A stretch of 35,099 nucleotides of DNA from positions 1-35,099 of the forward strand of contig PMMG01000016.1 in the NCBI GenBank assembly GCA_003162335.1. The letters are read 5' to 3'. Numbering within the stretch: position 1 is the first letter of the stretch; each line of letters begins with the position of its first letter. A model generated the notes under the pieces. That model was not told where the DNA came from. It ran no database searches and saw only the letters and a program-made list of their open reading frames with translations. Made by a program: the position numbers and the translations under genes. Positions 1 through 9,904 of this stretch are shown here, piece by piece. The DNA is from Dehalococcoidia bacterium (GTDB taxonomy: Bacteria; Chloroflexota; Dehalococcoidia; Dehalococcoidales; Fen-1064).

Positions 1-1179
1 GACCTGGCAATATCGCTGGTGCCTCGGATGGAAGTGCTTAAATTGACGCGGGAATGTGTAGAAAAACGTGTCCGGGGCATGCTCCTCTTCACTTCCGGTT
101 TCAGGGAAAAAGATGAAGAAGGTAAAAAAATCGAGTTGGAAATGGCGCGCATTGCTGCCGAAGGCGGCGTCCGGCTCATCGGGCCTAATGCCAACGGTTT
201 CTATTGCCCGGCATCCAAAATCTGCACTTTCCCCGGCGCTCTCATGGTTGGAGGATTACCGGTCGAAAGCGGCAAACTCGCCATCCTTTCTCAGAGCGGC
301 TCTTTTGCCGATTATACCTGCCAGATCCTGGCCGGTAAGAATATCCGGTTCAGTAAAGTAGTCGGCTATGGTAACGAAAGTGACCTCAGCGCTGCCGATT
401 TTCTGGAATATTTCGGCCAGGATAAAGAAACCGCCGTCATCGCCGGTTACCTCGAAGGAATTAAAGACGGCCGCCGGTTCTATGAATTCGCTCGTACAAT
501 TTCCAAACAAAAACCGATCATTATCTGGAAAGGCGGTCTCACCAAATCCGGCGCGCGTGCTGCCCAGGCGCACACCGGATCGTTGGCCGGTTCCCGGCAA
601 GTCTGGCAAACCATGTTCAAGCAGGCCGGTATTATTAGCGTGAACAGTATCGAAGAAGTGGTAGATTGCGTTCTGGGTTTTTACCGGTTGCCGCTACCTA
701 ATGGCCGCAGGGTCACTATATTATCCGGGATGGCCGGGACCAATGTCGGCACGGCGGATAATTGCCTCATGCTGGGGCTGGAAATGGCAAAATATACCGA
801 AACAACCAATCAAAAACTCCTGCAACTGCTGCCCGCTATCGGGACGACTGCCGCCAACCCTACCGATATCGGCGCCGGAGTGCTCGTCAATCCCAAACTC
901 TATGGGCAAACCGCGAAAATTCTCCTCGACGATGCCAATGTGGATATGTTAATCACGATTACCGGACCGGATAATCCTGTCACTGTCAAAGACCTGGCCG
1001 AAGTTGCCCAAAACGCAACTAAACCAATGGCAATCTCATTATTCGATATCGCCGGTTTAGTGGAACCGCAGGCAAAGTTCCTGCAAGAAAAAGGCATCCC
1101 TGTCTACTTCGACCCGAAGCGCGCCGCGTTCGTCCTGGCTAAAATGGTTGATTACGCCGAATACAGAACGAAAGGCTAA
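1..1179 (+). CDS. CoA-binding / acetate-CoA ligase (ADP-forming) family protein, 5'-truncated by window edge
   Basis: Frame 1 is open from base 1 (DLAISLVPRMEVLKL...); motifs RLIGPNANGFYCP, LSQSGSFADY, KGGLTKSGARAAQAHTGSLAGS typical of the acyl-CoA synthetase (NDP-forming) family. Confidence 0.85.
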   Translation, partial: DLAISLVPRMEVLKLTRECVEKRVRGMLLFTSGFREKDEEGKKIELEMARIAAEGGVRLIGPNANGFYCPASKICTFPGALMVGGLPVESGKLAILSQSGSFADYTCQILAGKNIRFSKVVGYGNESDLSAADFLEYFGQDKETAVIAGYLEGIKDGRRFYEFARTISKQKPIIIWKGGLTKSGARAAQAHTGSLAGSRQVWQTMFKQAGIISVNSIEEVVDCVLGFYRLPLPNGRRVTILSGMAGTNVGTADNCLMLGLEMAKYTETTNQKLLQLLPAIGTTAANPTDIGAGVLVNPKLYGQTAKILLDDANVDMLITITGPDNPVTVKDLAEVAQNATKPMAISLFDIAGLVEPQAKFLQEKGIPVYFDPKRAAFVLAKMVDYAEYRTKG

Positions 1180-1397
1180 CCATGATTTCCATTCCGGCCT
1201 TCGCTATTATTCATTTGAATAATATGGATTTTTAATTTATTGGGTATTTTGATATTCGGATTTCGGATTTATTTGATTATTGATTGGTACCTGGTTTTTG
1301 GAATTTGGTTATTTCGTCCCTTAGCTTCAAAAGTAGCCATCCGCCCCAAAATATGCTTTAATATATATTTGTTGACTAATATGGAGGACATATAAAC

Positions 1398-2090
1398 ATG
1401 GCGACTTTAGAACTAAAAGCAACGAAACGACACATCGAGGGCAAAAAAGTGCAGGAATTACGCCGTCAGGGCGTCACCCCGGCGCATCTCTTTGGACCCG
1501 GTGTGGATTCTTTAGCGATACAATGCGATACTAACGCTCTGCGGAATATCCTGGTAGACGCCGGGCACACCAAACTCGTCAGCCTCAAACTGGGCCACGA
1601 GCATGCCCCGCGCACGGTCATGATCCGCGAGGTCCAGATCGATAATTTCAAGGGCGGCGTGCTCCATGTCGATTTCTACCAATTGAATTTGAAAGAAAAT
1701 ATCAGAGTTAATGTCCCCATCACGTTAACAGGTGAATCGTCAGCCGCCAAGATGAAAGGTAACTCTCTGGTGCAGGAGCTCAACGAATTGACAGTTTTAT
1801 GTCTGCCCACTAACATCCCGAGTATCGTCGAGGTAGATATTTCTCCGTTGATCACCGCCGACCAGATGATCCGCGTCAGAGATCTGAACGCCATACCCGA
1901 TGTCACTATAGTCAACGAACCGGGTGTAGTTGTCGCCAGAATTGCGGTTGAAGTCGCTGAGGTTGTTGAAAAACCGAAAGCTGCCGCTGAAGGTGAGGCT
2001 GCCGCAGAAGGCGCTGCCCCTGCCGAGGGTGAAAAGAAAGAAGCCCCCGCTAAAGGTGAAAAGGCCGCAAAGCCCGAAAAGAAGGAATAG
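1398..2090 (+). CDS. rplY: 50S ribosomal protein L25/Ctc with Ala/Glu/Lys-rich C-terminal tail
   Basis: Protein resembles L25/TL5/Ctc (LRRQGVTPAHLFGPG..., HVDFYQLNLKENIRVNVPI); GGAGGA ribosome-binding site upstream of ATG. Confidence 0.9.
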   Translation: MATLELKATKRHIEGKKVQELRRQGVTPAHLFGPGVDSLAIQCDTNALRNILVDAGHTKLVSLKLGHEHAPRTVMIREVQIDNFKGGVLHVDFYQLNLKENIRVNVPITLTGESSAAKMKGNSLVQELNELTVLCLPTNIPSIVEVDISPLITADQMIRVRDLNAIPDVTIVNEPGVVVARIAVEVAEVVEKPKAAAEGEAAAEGAAPAEGEKKEAPAKGEKAAKPEKKE

Positions 2091-2116
2091 TTTTGTAGTT
2101 TATCATTCTCAACGGC

Positions 2117-2145
2117 CGCCGGAGGATTTAAAATGTCCTCCGGCG
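2117..2145 (+). terminator. Hairpin between rplY and ilvE (terminator/attenuator-like)
   Basis: CGCCGGAGGA-TTTAAAATG-TCCTCCGGCG, 10-bp perfect stem followed by TTT. Confidence 0.55.
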
Positions 2146-2183
2146 TTTGCAATTATACCCGCTGAGAAAAGGAGATTATTAAA

Positions 2184-3095
2184 ATGCCTTCATACGCCTA
2201 TTATCAGAAAAAGTACATACCGCTGGCAGACGCTAAAATGGGCATCATGACCAACTTTGCCCACTACGGCACAGGTGTCTTCGAGGGTATCCGCGGCAAC
2301 TGGAACAAGGCAGACAACCAGCTCTACCTCTACCGCCTGAAAGAACACTACGAACGCCTGATGAGCGGTTGCCGCGTCATGAATATCGCGCTGCCATATA
2401 CCGTCGAGGATCTTTGCGATATTACCGTCAAACTGACCGCCAAATGCAATTTCAAAGAAGATGTTTACGTGCGCCCCGTTGCCTATAAAAGTTCTGAGGC
2501 AATGGGCGTCCGCCTCCACAATCTGGATAATGATTTCTTTGCTTTCGTTTTCCCCTGGGGGCGCTACATTGATACCGACCGCGCGCGCTGCTGCGTCTCT
2601 TCATGGCGTTTCCCCACTGAAGTACCGCGTGCCAAAATCACCGGCCTCTACGTCACCAATGCCTTAGCCAAAACAGAAGCTGTTGAGAACGGTTTCGATG
2701 AAGCCATCATGCTCACCCCCTCCGGTTATGTGGCGGAAGGCAGCGGCGAGAATATTTTCATGATCGTCGATGAAAAACTCATCACGCCGCCCGCTTCGGA
2801 CGGTGTTTTAGTCGGCATCACCCGCGATACCGTGATCAAATTAGCTAAAAATGAACTGGGCATCGAAACGGTAGAAAGACATATCAACCGCATCGAACTT
2901 TATAACGTCGCCGAGATCTTCATGACCGGCACCGCCGCGCATATCACGCCCATCGCCGAAATCGACCACCGCAAGGTCGCTAACGGAGAAATCGGCAAAG
3001 TTACTAAAAAACTGCAAAATCTCTACGCCGATGTTATCCTGGGAAAGAACAAAAAATACGCCAACTGGTGCACACCGGTATTTTCAAAAAAATAG
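2184..3095 (+). CDS. ilvE: Branched-chain amino acid aminotransferase
   Basis: Class IV aminotransferase motifs: GTGVFEGIRGNW, YVRPVAYKSSEAMG, EAIMLTPSGYVAEGSGENIFM, EIFMTGTAAHITPIAEID. Confidence 0.93.
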   Translation: MPSYAYYQKKYIPLADAKMGIMTNFAHYGTGVFEGIRGNWNKADNQLYLYRLKEHYERLMSGCRVMNIALPYTVEDLCDITVKLTAKCNFKEDVYVRPVAYKSSEAMGVRLHNLDNDFFAFVFPWGRYIDTDRARCCVSSWRFPTEVPRAKITGLYVTNALAKTEAVENGFDEAIMLTPSGYVAEGSGENIFMIVDEKLITPPASDGVLVGITRDTVIKLAKNELGIETVERHINRIELYNVAEIFMTGTAAHITPIAEIDHRKVANGEIGKVTKKLQNLYADVILGKNKKYANWCTPVFSKK

Positions 3096-3113
3096 AACTC
3101 TGACGAGGCCGGT

Positions 3114-3749
3114 ATGATCGGAAATGGGTTTTTAACAACACTCATCGTTTTCGTCATCGGCTATTTCATCGGCTCTATACCCACTGCTTATATCCTCACA
3201 CGCCTGAAAACCGGTAAGGATATCCGCAAACTCGGCGGCGGCAATGTCGGCGGACTGAACACCTTCAAAGAAGTCGGCCTGGTTCCTGCCCTTATAGTCG
3301 CTTTGATCGACATCGCCAAAGGTGCCGCCGTGGCAGCAATTGCCTATTGGCCGCTGCATCTTGATCAGCCCTATGTATTAATTGCGGTAGTCGCTGCTGT
3401 CGTCGGGCACAGTTGGATGATCTGGCTTAAGTTCAGCGGCGGCAGAGGTATCGGCGTGATCGCCGGTTCATTATTGATCGTCATGCCGGTCTACGGTTAT
3501 CCGCTGCAGTTGGGAATTATTATTGCCGTCGTCTTGTTATTTTTCGCGTTAACCCGCAATGTCGCGTTATCGATGGGAATAGCTTTACTGGTATTGCCGT
3601 TCCTGTTCTGGCTGGGCGGCACTCATTCCGGCCTGCTGGTGATCTGGTACATTGTCATCGCGCTCATTGTTGCCGGCAAATTTTTTCCTGCCGCTTTAAA
3701 AGCCCTGGCTAAAAATAAAAACCTCAAAGACTACATCAAAGGCCGCTGA
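3114..3749 (+). CDS. plsY: Glycerol-3-phosphate acyltransferase PlsY
   Basis: GYFIGSIPTAYILTRLKTGKDIRKLGGGNVGGLNTFKEVG...GHSWMIWLKFSGGRGI, hydrophobic segments. Confidence 0.9.
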   Translation: MIGNGFLTTLIVFVIGYFIGSIPTAYILTRLKTGKDIRKLGGGNVGGLNTFKEVGLVPALIVALIDIAKGAAVAAIAYWPLHLDQPYVLIAVVAAVVGHSWMIWLKFSGGRGIGVIAGSLLIVMPVYGYPLQLGIIIAVVLLFFALTRNVALSMGIALLVLPFLFWLGGTHSGLLVIWYIVIALIVAGKFFPAALKALAKNKNLKDYIKGR

Positions 3750-3807
3750 AACGAGCTGTCAGCAATCAGCTCTCAGCCGGATAGTGGTACAGCCGTCCCC
3801 ACCAAGT

Positions 3808-4086
3808 GTCATTGCGAGGAACGAAGCAATCTCAGGGAGGCGGGGTATTCAATCCCAAACCACCATTCCGCCGAAAGCTTGAGACTGCAGTCGAAATACT
3901 TGACGAAGGAAATGTACGGTATCCATTTTCAAATTATTTATTTCATATTTTGAATTTGTTTGTAGTTTGGTGCTTGGGGTTTGGAATTTCTGTAGAGTGT
4001 GTGCCAGCCCCCCAGGTGTAATTCTCCCGTTTTTCCCATCCTTGCGGGCGACCGGATTATTTTTACGGGCGACCGGCCGGTCGCCC
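3808..4086. repeat. Composite intergenic repeat: GTCATTGCGAGG unit + AT-rich tract + GCAGCCC unit + GGGCGACCGGCCGGTCGCCC palindrome
   Basis: Modules recur at 6891-7128, 21308-21485 (partial) and 30979-31245; 20-nt palindrome at 4067-4086. Confidence 0.75.
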
Positions 4087-4143
4087 CCATGGTCGTATTT
4101 TCCCCTACTCACCACTCACAACTTAAGAAATTTAAACAAAATT

Positions 4144-4176
4144 GAGCCGTATTCTAGGTTATATAGAATACGGCTC
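4144..4176 (-). terminator. Rho-independent-like terminator downstream of rpsT
   Basis: Perfect 13-bp stem GAGCCGTATTCTA / TAGAATACGGCTC, 7-nt loop; minus-strand 3' side runs into CAATTTTGTTT. Confidence 0.75.
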
Positions 4177-4203
4177 AAGCTCTATCTCAAGTATCGGAAG
4201 TTG

Positions 4204-4467
4204 CTATTTTACGGCGTTTAATTTCTTGATCAAACGGGCTTTGCGGCGGGCAGCATTATTAGGATGAATAATACCCTTTGAAGCCGCTTTATCCAGCGTG
4301 CTTAGGGCGGTCGCTGCTGCGGTCTTGGCTGTATCCGCTTTACCGGCGTTAATCGCTTTTTCCGCCTTGGTAATACTGCTCTTACACTCTGTGCGGATAG
4401 CTTTATTCCGAATAGTCCGCTTGGCGTCCGTACGCAACTGTCTGATTGATGAATCTATATTAGGCAA
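4204..4467 (-). CDS. rpsT: 30S ribosomal protein S20
   Basis: MPNIDSSIRQLRTDAKRTIRNKAIRTECKSSI...KGIIHPNNAARRKARLIKKLN. Confidence 0.93.
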   Translation of the reverse strand: MPNIDSSIRQLRTDAKRTIRNKAIRTECKSSITKAEKAINAGKADTAKTAAATALSTLDKAASKGIIHPNNAARRKARLIKKLNAVK

Positions 4468-4525
4468 TTTCTACCTCCTTACACTGTGTCCATAGCCTTA
4501 TATGCAAATTAAAATATTTTTAACA

Positions 4526-6709
4526 TTACGAAGTAGGTTTGATCGATGTCCCTTCACCCGCACGGGTGACATTAATGACCCCGCGGACACCTTCAATCCT
4601 GGATAGAACACGGCTCAACTGCCCCAGATCCTCGATGTCGATTGTGATCGAAATCATCGCTTGCTGGTCGGGTTTTTCGGAGACATTCATGTTAGCGATG
4701 TTGACTTTCTCCGCGGCCACTACTACAGTAATATCCCGCGCCAGGCCGACCCTGTTGAAAGCATCCACCACCACTGAAACCGGATAAGTCGTCCCGGTCT
4801 GTCCCCAATCGACCTCAATGAGCCTTTCTTTCTCTTCCTCATTAATAATGTTAATGCAATCTTTGCGGTGAACACTGACACCGCGATTGCGTGTTACAAA
4901 TCCGATTATCTCATCTCCGGGCACCGGATTGCAACATTGAGCGAGACTTGTCAGCATATCGCCCGCTCCCAGCACCCTGATGGAAGACGTCGAGACCTTG
5001 GCCGGTGTCGTACCGGTTGGTTTCACTACTTCAGGTTGTTCCGGCGCTAGTCTGGAGGCTATTTGCTGTGTGGTCACGCCTCCGTAACCCAGCGCCGCGT
5101 AAAATTCATCGATGGTATCGTAACTGAATAATTTCGAAATTTTTTCCCGCTCGGTGAATTTAATGCCAAGGTGCCGCATGAATTTATCCAGAATTTCCCG
5201 CCCGCGTTCGACATTTTCCGTCCGCTCCTGCTTTGTAAACCACTGCTTGATTTTCGAACGTGCGTGCGTAGTCTTAATGTAACCGAGGTTTTGATTCAAC
5301 CAATCGCGGCTGGGCGCGCGGGTCCCTTTGCTGGCCATGATTTCCACAATATCGCCGTTATGCAGTTCAGTATTCAGCGGCACCAGTTTACAGTTTACCT
5401 TGGCACCGATGCAGCGGTTTCCCAGGTCTGTATGGATACGATAGGCAAAATCCAGCGGAGTAGAACCCTTCGGCAGGTCCTTCACATCCCCTTTCGGCGT
5501 GTAGACAAAAACCTGGTCGCTGAACACGTCTGTTCTCACGGATTCCAGGAACTCTTCCGCTCCGCTCAATTCCCGGTGCCAGTCGATCAATTGCCGCAGC
5601 CAACCGATACCGTTTTCAAAACTGTTATCTTTCCGTCCGCCATCTTTATAGCGCCAGTGCACAGCCACACCGTATTCGGCAATGCGGTGCATTTCCCGCG
5701 TGCGTATCTGGATCTCCAGCGGCGTCGTCCGTTCGCACATTACTGTCGTATGCAGGGACTGGTAACCATTCATCTTGGGATTAGCAATATAGTCATCGAA
5801 CTGATCCGGCAGCGGATGCCAGAGGTTATGGACAATGCCTAAAGAGGCATAACAATCCTGAACCGTCTCCACCACCACTCTTAATGCCAGCAGGTCGTGG
5901 ATATCATCGAAATCTTTGCCCATGGCAATATATTTTTCAGTTTTCTGGTTGATACTGTAAATGTGCTTCGCGCGGCCTGTGATTTCCGCCTTGATGCCTG
6001 CCTTTTCAAATTCTTGTTTAAGCAGCCAGGTCACTTCCGCAATAAAACGCTCGCGGTCGGCACGCTTGCTGGCAATCAATGTTGCGATGCGGCGGTATTT
6101 CTCCGGTTCCAGGTAGCGAAAAGACAGGTCTTCCAGCTGCCATTTCACTTCCCAGATGCCCAAACGATGCGCTAGCGGCGCATAGATATCCAGTGTCTCG
6201 CGGGAAATACGTAATTGCTGTTCCGGCGTAAGCGCCTGCAGTGTGCGCATATTATGCAAACGGTCGGCAAGTTTGATGAAAACCACCCGCAGATCTTCTG
6301 CCATCGCTACCAGCATTTTCCGCAGGTTCTCCGCCTGGCTTGCGCCGCTTAGACCGCTGCCGCGCCTGGGGGTGACATTCGTGGTTGTAAGTGAAATCTT
6401 GCCCAGTTTGGTCGTGGCGTCCACCAGTTTGGCAATTTCCGGCCCGAACTTCTCCACTATCTCGGCGTTTTCCACACCGCAATTCTCTTCGACGTCATGC
6501 AGCAGAGCCGCGGCCAGCGAACTGGCATCCAGCTGCAGGTTCACCAGGATCATCGCCACGTGTAATGGGTGCTCGATGTAAGGTTCGCCGGATTTCCGCG
6601 TCTGGCCTTCATGGGCCTTGGCCGCAAACTCATAGGCCCGCTCGATGACAGCCATTTTTTCGGGCGGGAGATATGTTTTTGCTTTTTCGATGAGTTCAGC
6701 TACAGGCAC
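4526..6709 (-). CDS. rel: RelA/SpoT-family (p)ppGpp synthetase/hydrolase
   Basis: HD domain (HPLHVAMILVNLQLDASSLAAALLHDVEE), synthetase (NPKMNGYQSLHTTV), TGS (VFVYTPKGDVKDLPKGSTPLDFAYRIH), C-terminal ACT domain. Confidence 0.96.
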   Translation of the reverse strand: MPVAELIEKAKTYLPPEKMAVIERAYEFAAKAHEGQTRKSGEPYIEHPLHVAMILVNLQLDASSLAAALLHDVEENCGVENAEIVEKFGPEIAKLVDATTKLGKISLTTTNVTPRRGSGLSGASQAENLRKMLVAMAEDLRVVFIKLADRLHNMRTLQALTPEQQLRISRETLDIYAPLAHRLGIWEVKWQLEDLSFRYLEPEKYRRIATLIASKRADRERFIAEVTWLLKQEFEKAGIKAEITGRAKHIYSINQKTEKYIAMGKDFDDIHDLLALRVVVETVQDCYASLGIVHNLWHPLPDQFDDYIANPKMNGYQSLHTTVMCERTTPLEIQIRTREMHRIAEYGVAVHWRYKDGGRKDNSFENGIGWLRQLIDWHRELSGAEEFLESVRTDVFSDQVFVYTPKGDVKDLPKGSTPLDFAYRIHTDLGNRCIGAKVNCKLVPLNTELHNGDIVEIMASKGTRAPSRDWLNQNLGYIKTTHARSKIKQWFTKQERTENVERGREILDKFMRHLGIKFTEREKISKLFSYDTIDEFYAALGYGGVTTQQIASRLAPEQPEVVKPTGTTPAKVSTSSIRVLGAGDMLTSLAQCCNPVPGDEIIGFVTRNRGVSVHRKDCINIINEEEKERLIEVDWGQTGTTYPVSVVVDAFNRVGLARDITVVVAAEKVNIANMNVSEKPDQQAMISITIDIEDLGQLSRVLSRIEGVRGVINVTRAGEGTSIKPTS

Positions 6710-7108
6710 GTTTCAGACCACCTTTCCGGACTATAAACTAAGTATAACCTAAGGGTAAAATCAATACAAAGCCCAAAGTCACAGATGGAAAGCCATTAGC
6801 CGTTAGCTGTCAACTATCCCGTAGGGTCGAATTTTCGAAGATACTCATACGATGCGCATTAAAAGTATGATGTACGAACTCGACCGCCCATCGTCATTAT
6901 AAGGAACGAAGCAATTTCAGAGAGGCGGTGGATGTAGGGCTATGCATCCACATGAGCGAAGATCGTATCCATTTACATCTTTATAACTTGAACATTTGAA
7001 TTTGTTTCGGATTTCGATATTAGTATTTCGTATTTTGTTTGAGATTTGGTGATTGGAACTCGGAATTTAATACTGTATTAATTGTACGGGTGACCGGATT
7101 ATTTGTAC

Positions 7109-7128
7109 GGGCAACCGGCCGGTCGCCC
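7109..7128. repeat. GGGCAACCGGCCGGTCGCCC palindrome copy
   Basis: One mismatch from the palindromes at 4067-4086 and 31226-31245. Confidence 0.8.
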
Positions 7129-7230
7129 CCACCGTTGTATCCATTTGTGTCTTTTGAATTTGTTTCGGATTTCGATATTCAGACTTAGTGCTTTCTTGAT
7201 TATTGATTATTACCGCAGGTTGTATCTTTC

Positions 7231-7842
7231 TTACTCCGGAATTACCAGCAAATAATTATAAAGCCTCCGCATTTGGTCTAGGAACAGGTTTAACTCCGGA
7301 TAGAAAGCGCGGAAGCGGTCGTCCAGAACCGTGTGCATCAGGCGGGCCTCGGACTCGGAATAATATTCCTCCTCACCGCACGGAGTTACCGGTAGCGTTG
7401 TGTCGCTTTTACCGTCCCAATTCGCATTCACCTGGAAATCGGCTTTTTGCAGGGGTAAATCCAGCGTGGCATCCACCAGTACCAGTTTATCGTTAATCTC
7501 TACCTTACAGGCCAGGTGACGGGAGACTGGCAGCGCCAGCGCCATGTCTTTCAACCTGACCGAATACTCACCCATAATTCCGGCGATTTCGTCCCAGCGG
7601 TGTGGATACACCGCATAAAATACCGGCAAATCGAGGCGGCGGAACATTTCGGATAACAGGAAGTGCTTGGGTGAACAGGATCCTTTACCGGTTTTCAGAA
7701 TATTCCGGTAGCCTCGGTAATCCATGATCTCCGGCACGATGGTATAAGGGATATCCCTGATCTGACAGAAGATATTTATACGGGCCTGCAGCGGGTCTTT
7801 CCCTTTCGTCCATTCCTTGAACTTCTCATCGATGTTGTTCAT
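7231..7842 (-). CDS. Transglutaminase-like domain protein
   Basis: Candidate Cys-His-Asp triad in GKGSCSPKH...YPHRWDEI...VDATLDLPL; overlaps the upstream PrsW-like ORF by 17 nt. Confidence 0.6.
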   Translation of the reverse strand: MNNIDEKFKEWTKGKDPLQARINIFCQIRDIPYTIVPEIMDYRGYRNILKTGKGSCSPKHFLLSEMFRRLDLPVFYAVYPHRWDEIAGIMGEYSVRLKDMALALPVSRHLACKVEINDKLVLVDATLDLPLQKADFQVNANWDGKSDTTLPVTPCGEEEYYSESEARLMHTVLDDRFRAFYPELNLFLDQMRRLYNYLLVIPE

Positions 7843-8782
7843 TTACAAATCCCGGCTTTTTAATCACACGGCTGCCGCAAGACGGGCAAAAATTAGTCTT
7901 GTTGGTCAGTTCGGCTCCGCATTTACCGCAAAATTCGGGATAGGTCGCTTTGTTCACTGCCAACTGAGCGCCGCAGGTAGGACAGAAGGCGTAGTAGTAA
8001 GGAATATGCGTTTGACAATTCGGGCAAGCAATCAATAACTCGGCGTTTTTATCCTTGAACGGTGAGTCTTTCTGCCCGCGTTTGATCAAGACGATAAAGA
8101 AAGCGATTAATCCGCCGAACAATGCGATCATACCGATCAGGATCGGGATATTGGTAAAAGCATCAGTTTGCTGGAAGGCCAGGAAATCAAACATCCCGTG
8201 CCCAGCCATCGCGCCCAGTAACCCCAACCAGAGCCAAATCGCTGAGTTTTTCTTCTTCATTTTGCGCATCGCCAGTGGATAGCCCCACAGCGCCGAAAAG
8301 GCCACGTGTGCCAGTGTGGAAATAGGCGCCCGTACCAGTATCGTTTGCCAGCCGTAAGAAGTCATGTAGCCCACATTCTCCAGCGAGGCAAAACCCAGCG
8401 CAGAAGCCGAGGAATAGACCAGCCCATCGATCGGCTCATCGAAGTAAGGAGACGAATAGATCGTGGTTCTGACCACCAGGAATTTGAACAGTTCTTCGGT
8501 GAACCCGGCGACGATAAATGCCATGTACGCCATTTGCCCCAGGGACAAGCGGCTCAAACTGTCCACGTTCAAATCTTTGAGGTTGCCTAAATGTCCGAAA
8601 ACATACGGCAACATCAACCCCAATTCAATAAACGAAACCGGGACTGTCACGGCCATACCCAACAGGAACGTGCGGATGACCAGTCTTTTCGGTTCCGGCC
8701 GGTATTTATTTCCACGGTAGATCAGCCAGAGCCAAAAAAGACCCGGCGCCAGTCCCAGAACCGGGATCAGCAGAAATTGCAT
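7826..8782 (-). CDS. PrsW-family intramembrane metalloprotease with C-terminal tandem zinc ribbons
   Basis: GFTEELFKFLVVRT, DGLVYSSASALGFASLENVGYM, AHVAFSALWGYPLA, GHGMFDFLAF motifs; C-terminal CPNCQ..FCPTCG and CGKCG..FCPSCG. Confidence 0.85.
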   Translation of the reverse strand: MQFLLIPVLGLAPGLFWLWLIYRGNKYRPEPKRLVIRTFLLGMAVTVPVSFIELGLMLPYVFGHLGNLKDLNVDSLSRLSLGQMAYMAFIVAGFTEELFKFLVVRTTIYSSPYFDEPIDGLVYSSASALGFASLENVGYMTSYGWQTILVRAPISTLAHVAFSALWGYPLAMRKMKKKNSAIWLWLGLLGAMAGHGMFDFLAFQQTDAFTNIPILIGMIALFGGLIAFFIVLIKRGQKDSPFKDKNAELLIACPNCQTHIPYYYAFCPTCGAQLAVNKATYPEFCGKCGAELTNKTNFCPSCGSRVIKKPGFVNEQHR

Positions 8783-8801
8783 TTGTCAGACCTTACTTTA
8801 T

Positions 8802-9569
8802 TCAGTCGGTTTTTATTACGATTGTATCGGCGACGTAATCGTGCAGACCGCGTTTTTTACTGGTAAAGGCGATAATCAAGAAGCTGAGACCCATAGTGAA
8901 CCCGTTCAACTGGTAAGCCAGACTGCGTCCGAATGCTCGCCAGTAGCTCACACGTGAGCCGTCCGGCTTCACCACCTTGAGTTTTAAAGCCGCCTTGCCG
9001 ATGGTTTTACCCCATTTACCAATGGCAACAGTGTAATATATGGTTTGAACAGCATAAACGCACACAATGTATATCAGATATATTATCCAGAATGTGCTAT
9101 CGAACTTGCCGCTCGTTTCAAAAGAGGATAACCAATCTGAATTCAATTTTGAACCGAGGATAACCGCGGCAATTACCCCGACAACAATACTGATCACAAC
9201 ACCCAATAAAATTCCGTCGATGAAAATGGCCAGTAACCTGACCCAGAAACCAGCATAACGTATCGCATAGCCGCCGCCCAGTTTATCGGGGAGCTGCAAA
9301 CCGCACTTGTAGCAAAATTGAGACGTAGGCTCGTTTGCCGCCCCGCAGCCGGCGCAGATTTTCTTATTCTGGAAAGCTATGTCCGGTAGTTTCACGCCGC
9401 ATTTGTGACAATAAACCGAATCCGGAGGATTAGCGGTACCGCAATTTGGGCAGATTCGGCTGGCGGCAGGCGCAGGGCTTGGCGCCGCCGGGGATGGTGC
9501 AGGCGAAAGGATTATTTCCGGCTGTTGTTGTGCGTCTCCGGGATTTTCCCCCGGGGGTTGTTGTTCCAT
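8802..9569 (-). CDS. RDD-family membrane protein with N-terminal tandem zinc ribbons
   Basis: CPNCGTANPPDSVYCHKCG, CAGCGAANEPTSQFCYKCG followed by YAGFWVRLLAIFIDGILLG (RDD signature). Confidence 0.85.
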   Translation of the reverse strand: MEQQPPGENPGDAQQQPEIILSPAPSPAAPSPAPAASRICPNCGTANPPDSVYCHKCGVKLPDIAFQNKKICAGCGAANEPTSQFCYKCGLQLPDKLGGGYAIRYAGFWVRLLAIFIDGILLGVVISIVVGVIAAVILGSKLNSDWLSSFETSGKFDSTFWIIYLIYIVCVYAVQTIYYTVAIGKWGKTIGKAALKLKVVKPDGSRVSYWRAFGRSLAYQLNGFTMGLSFLIIAFTSKKRGLHDYVADTIVIKTD

Positions 9570-9904
9570 TTTCTGACTCCTGCATTAATAATAAAATTGA
9601 TTCCCACAGGTAAACTAACTTGCTCATAATTGAGACATATTATCAGGATATTATCACCATCTCAGTCTGAATGCAAACAAATTGTTGACCCGGATTAGCT
9701 GTAGGTATAGAATACGCTGAGGGCACAATTCAATTTCTAATATCTAAATACCCAACCAAAAACAAAACCAATAATTCAATACTAAAGTCCAAAATCGAAA
9801 TTTGAAATAGGGAATATGCAACAATATCGTTAAACTTTAGTACTTTTGTATTAGTAATTTAAAAATTCGGAATTCGTTTAGAACTTAGATTTTAGAGCTT
9901 AATC

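Noticed and set aside
3806-4021. ORF beginning MSLRGTKQSQ
   Set aside because: Translation of the common GTCATTGCGAGGAACGAAGCAATC dispersed repeat, not a gene.
5171-5842. 223-aa plus-strand ORF antisense to rel
   Set aside because: Entirely inside the well-supported rel CDS on the opposite strand; composition looks like a shadow ORF with no recognisable domain.
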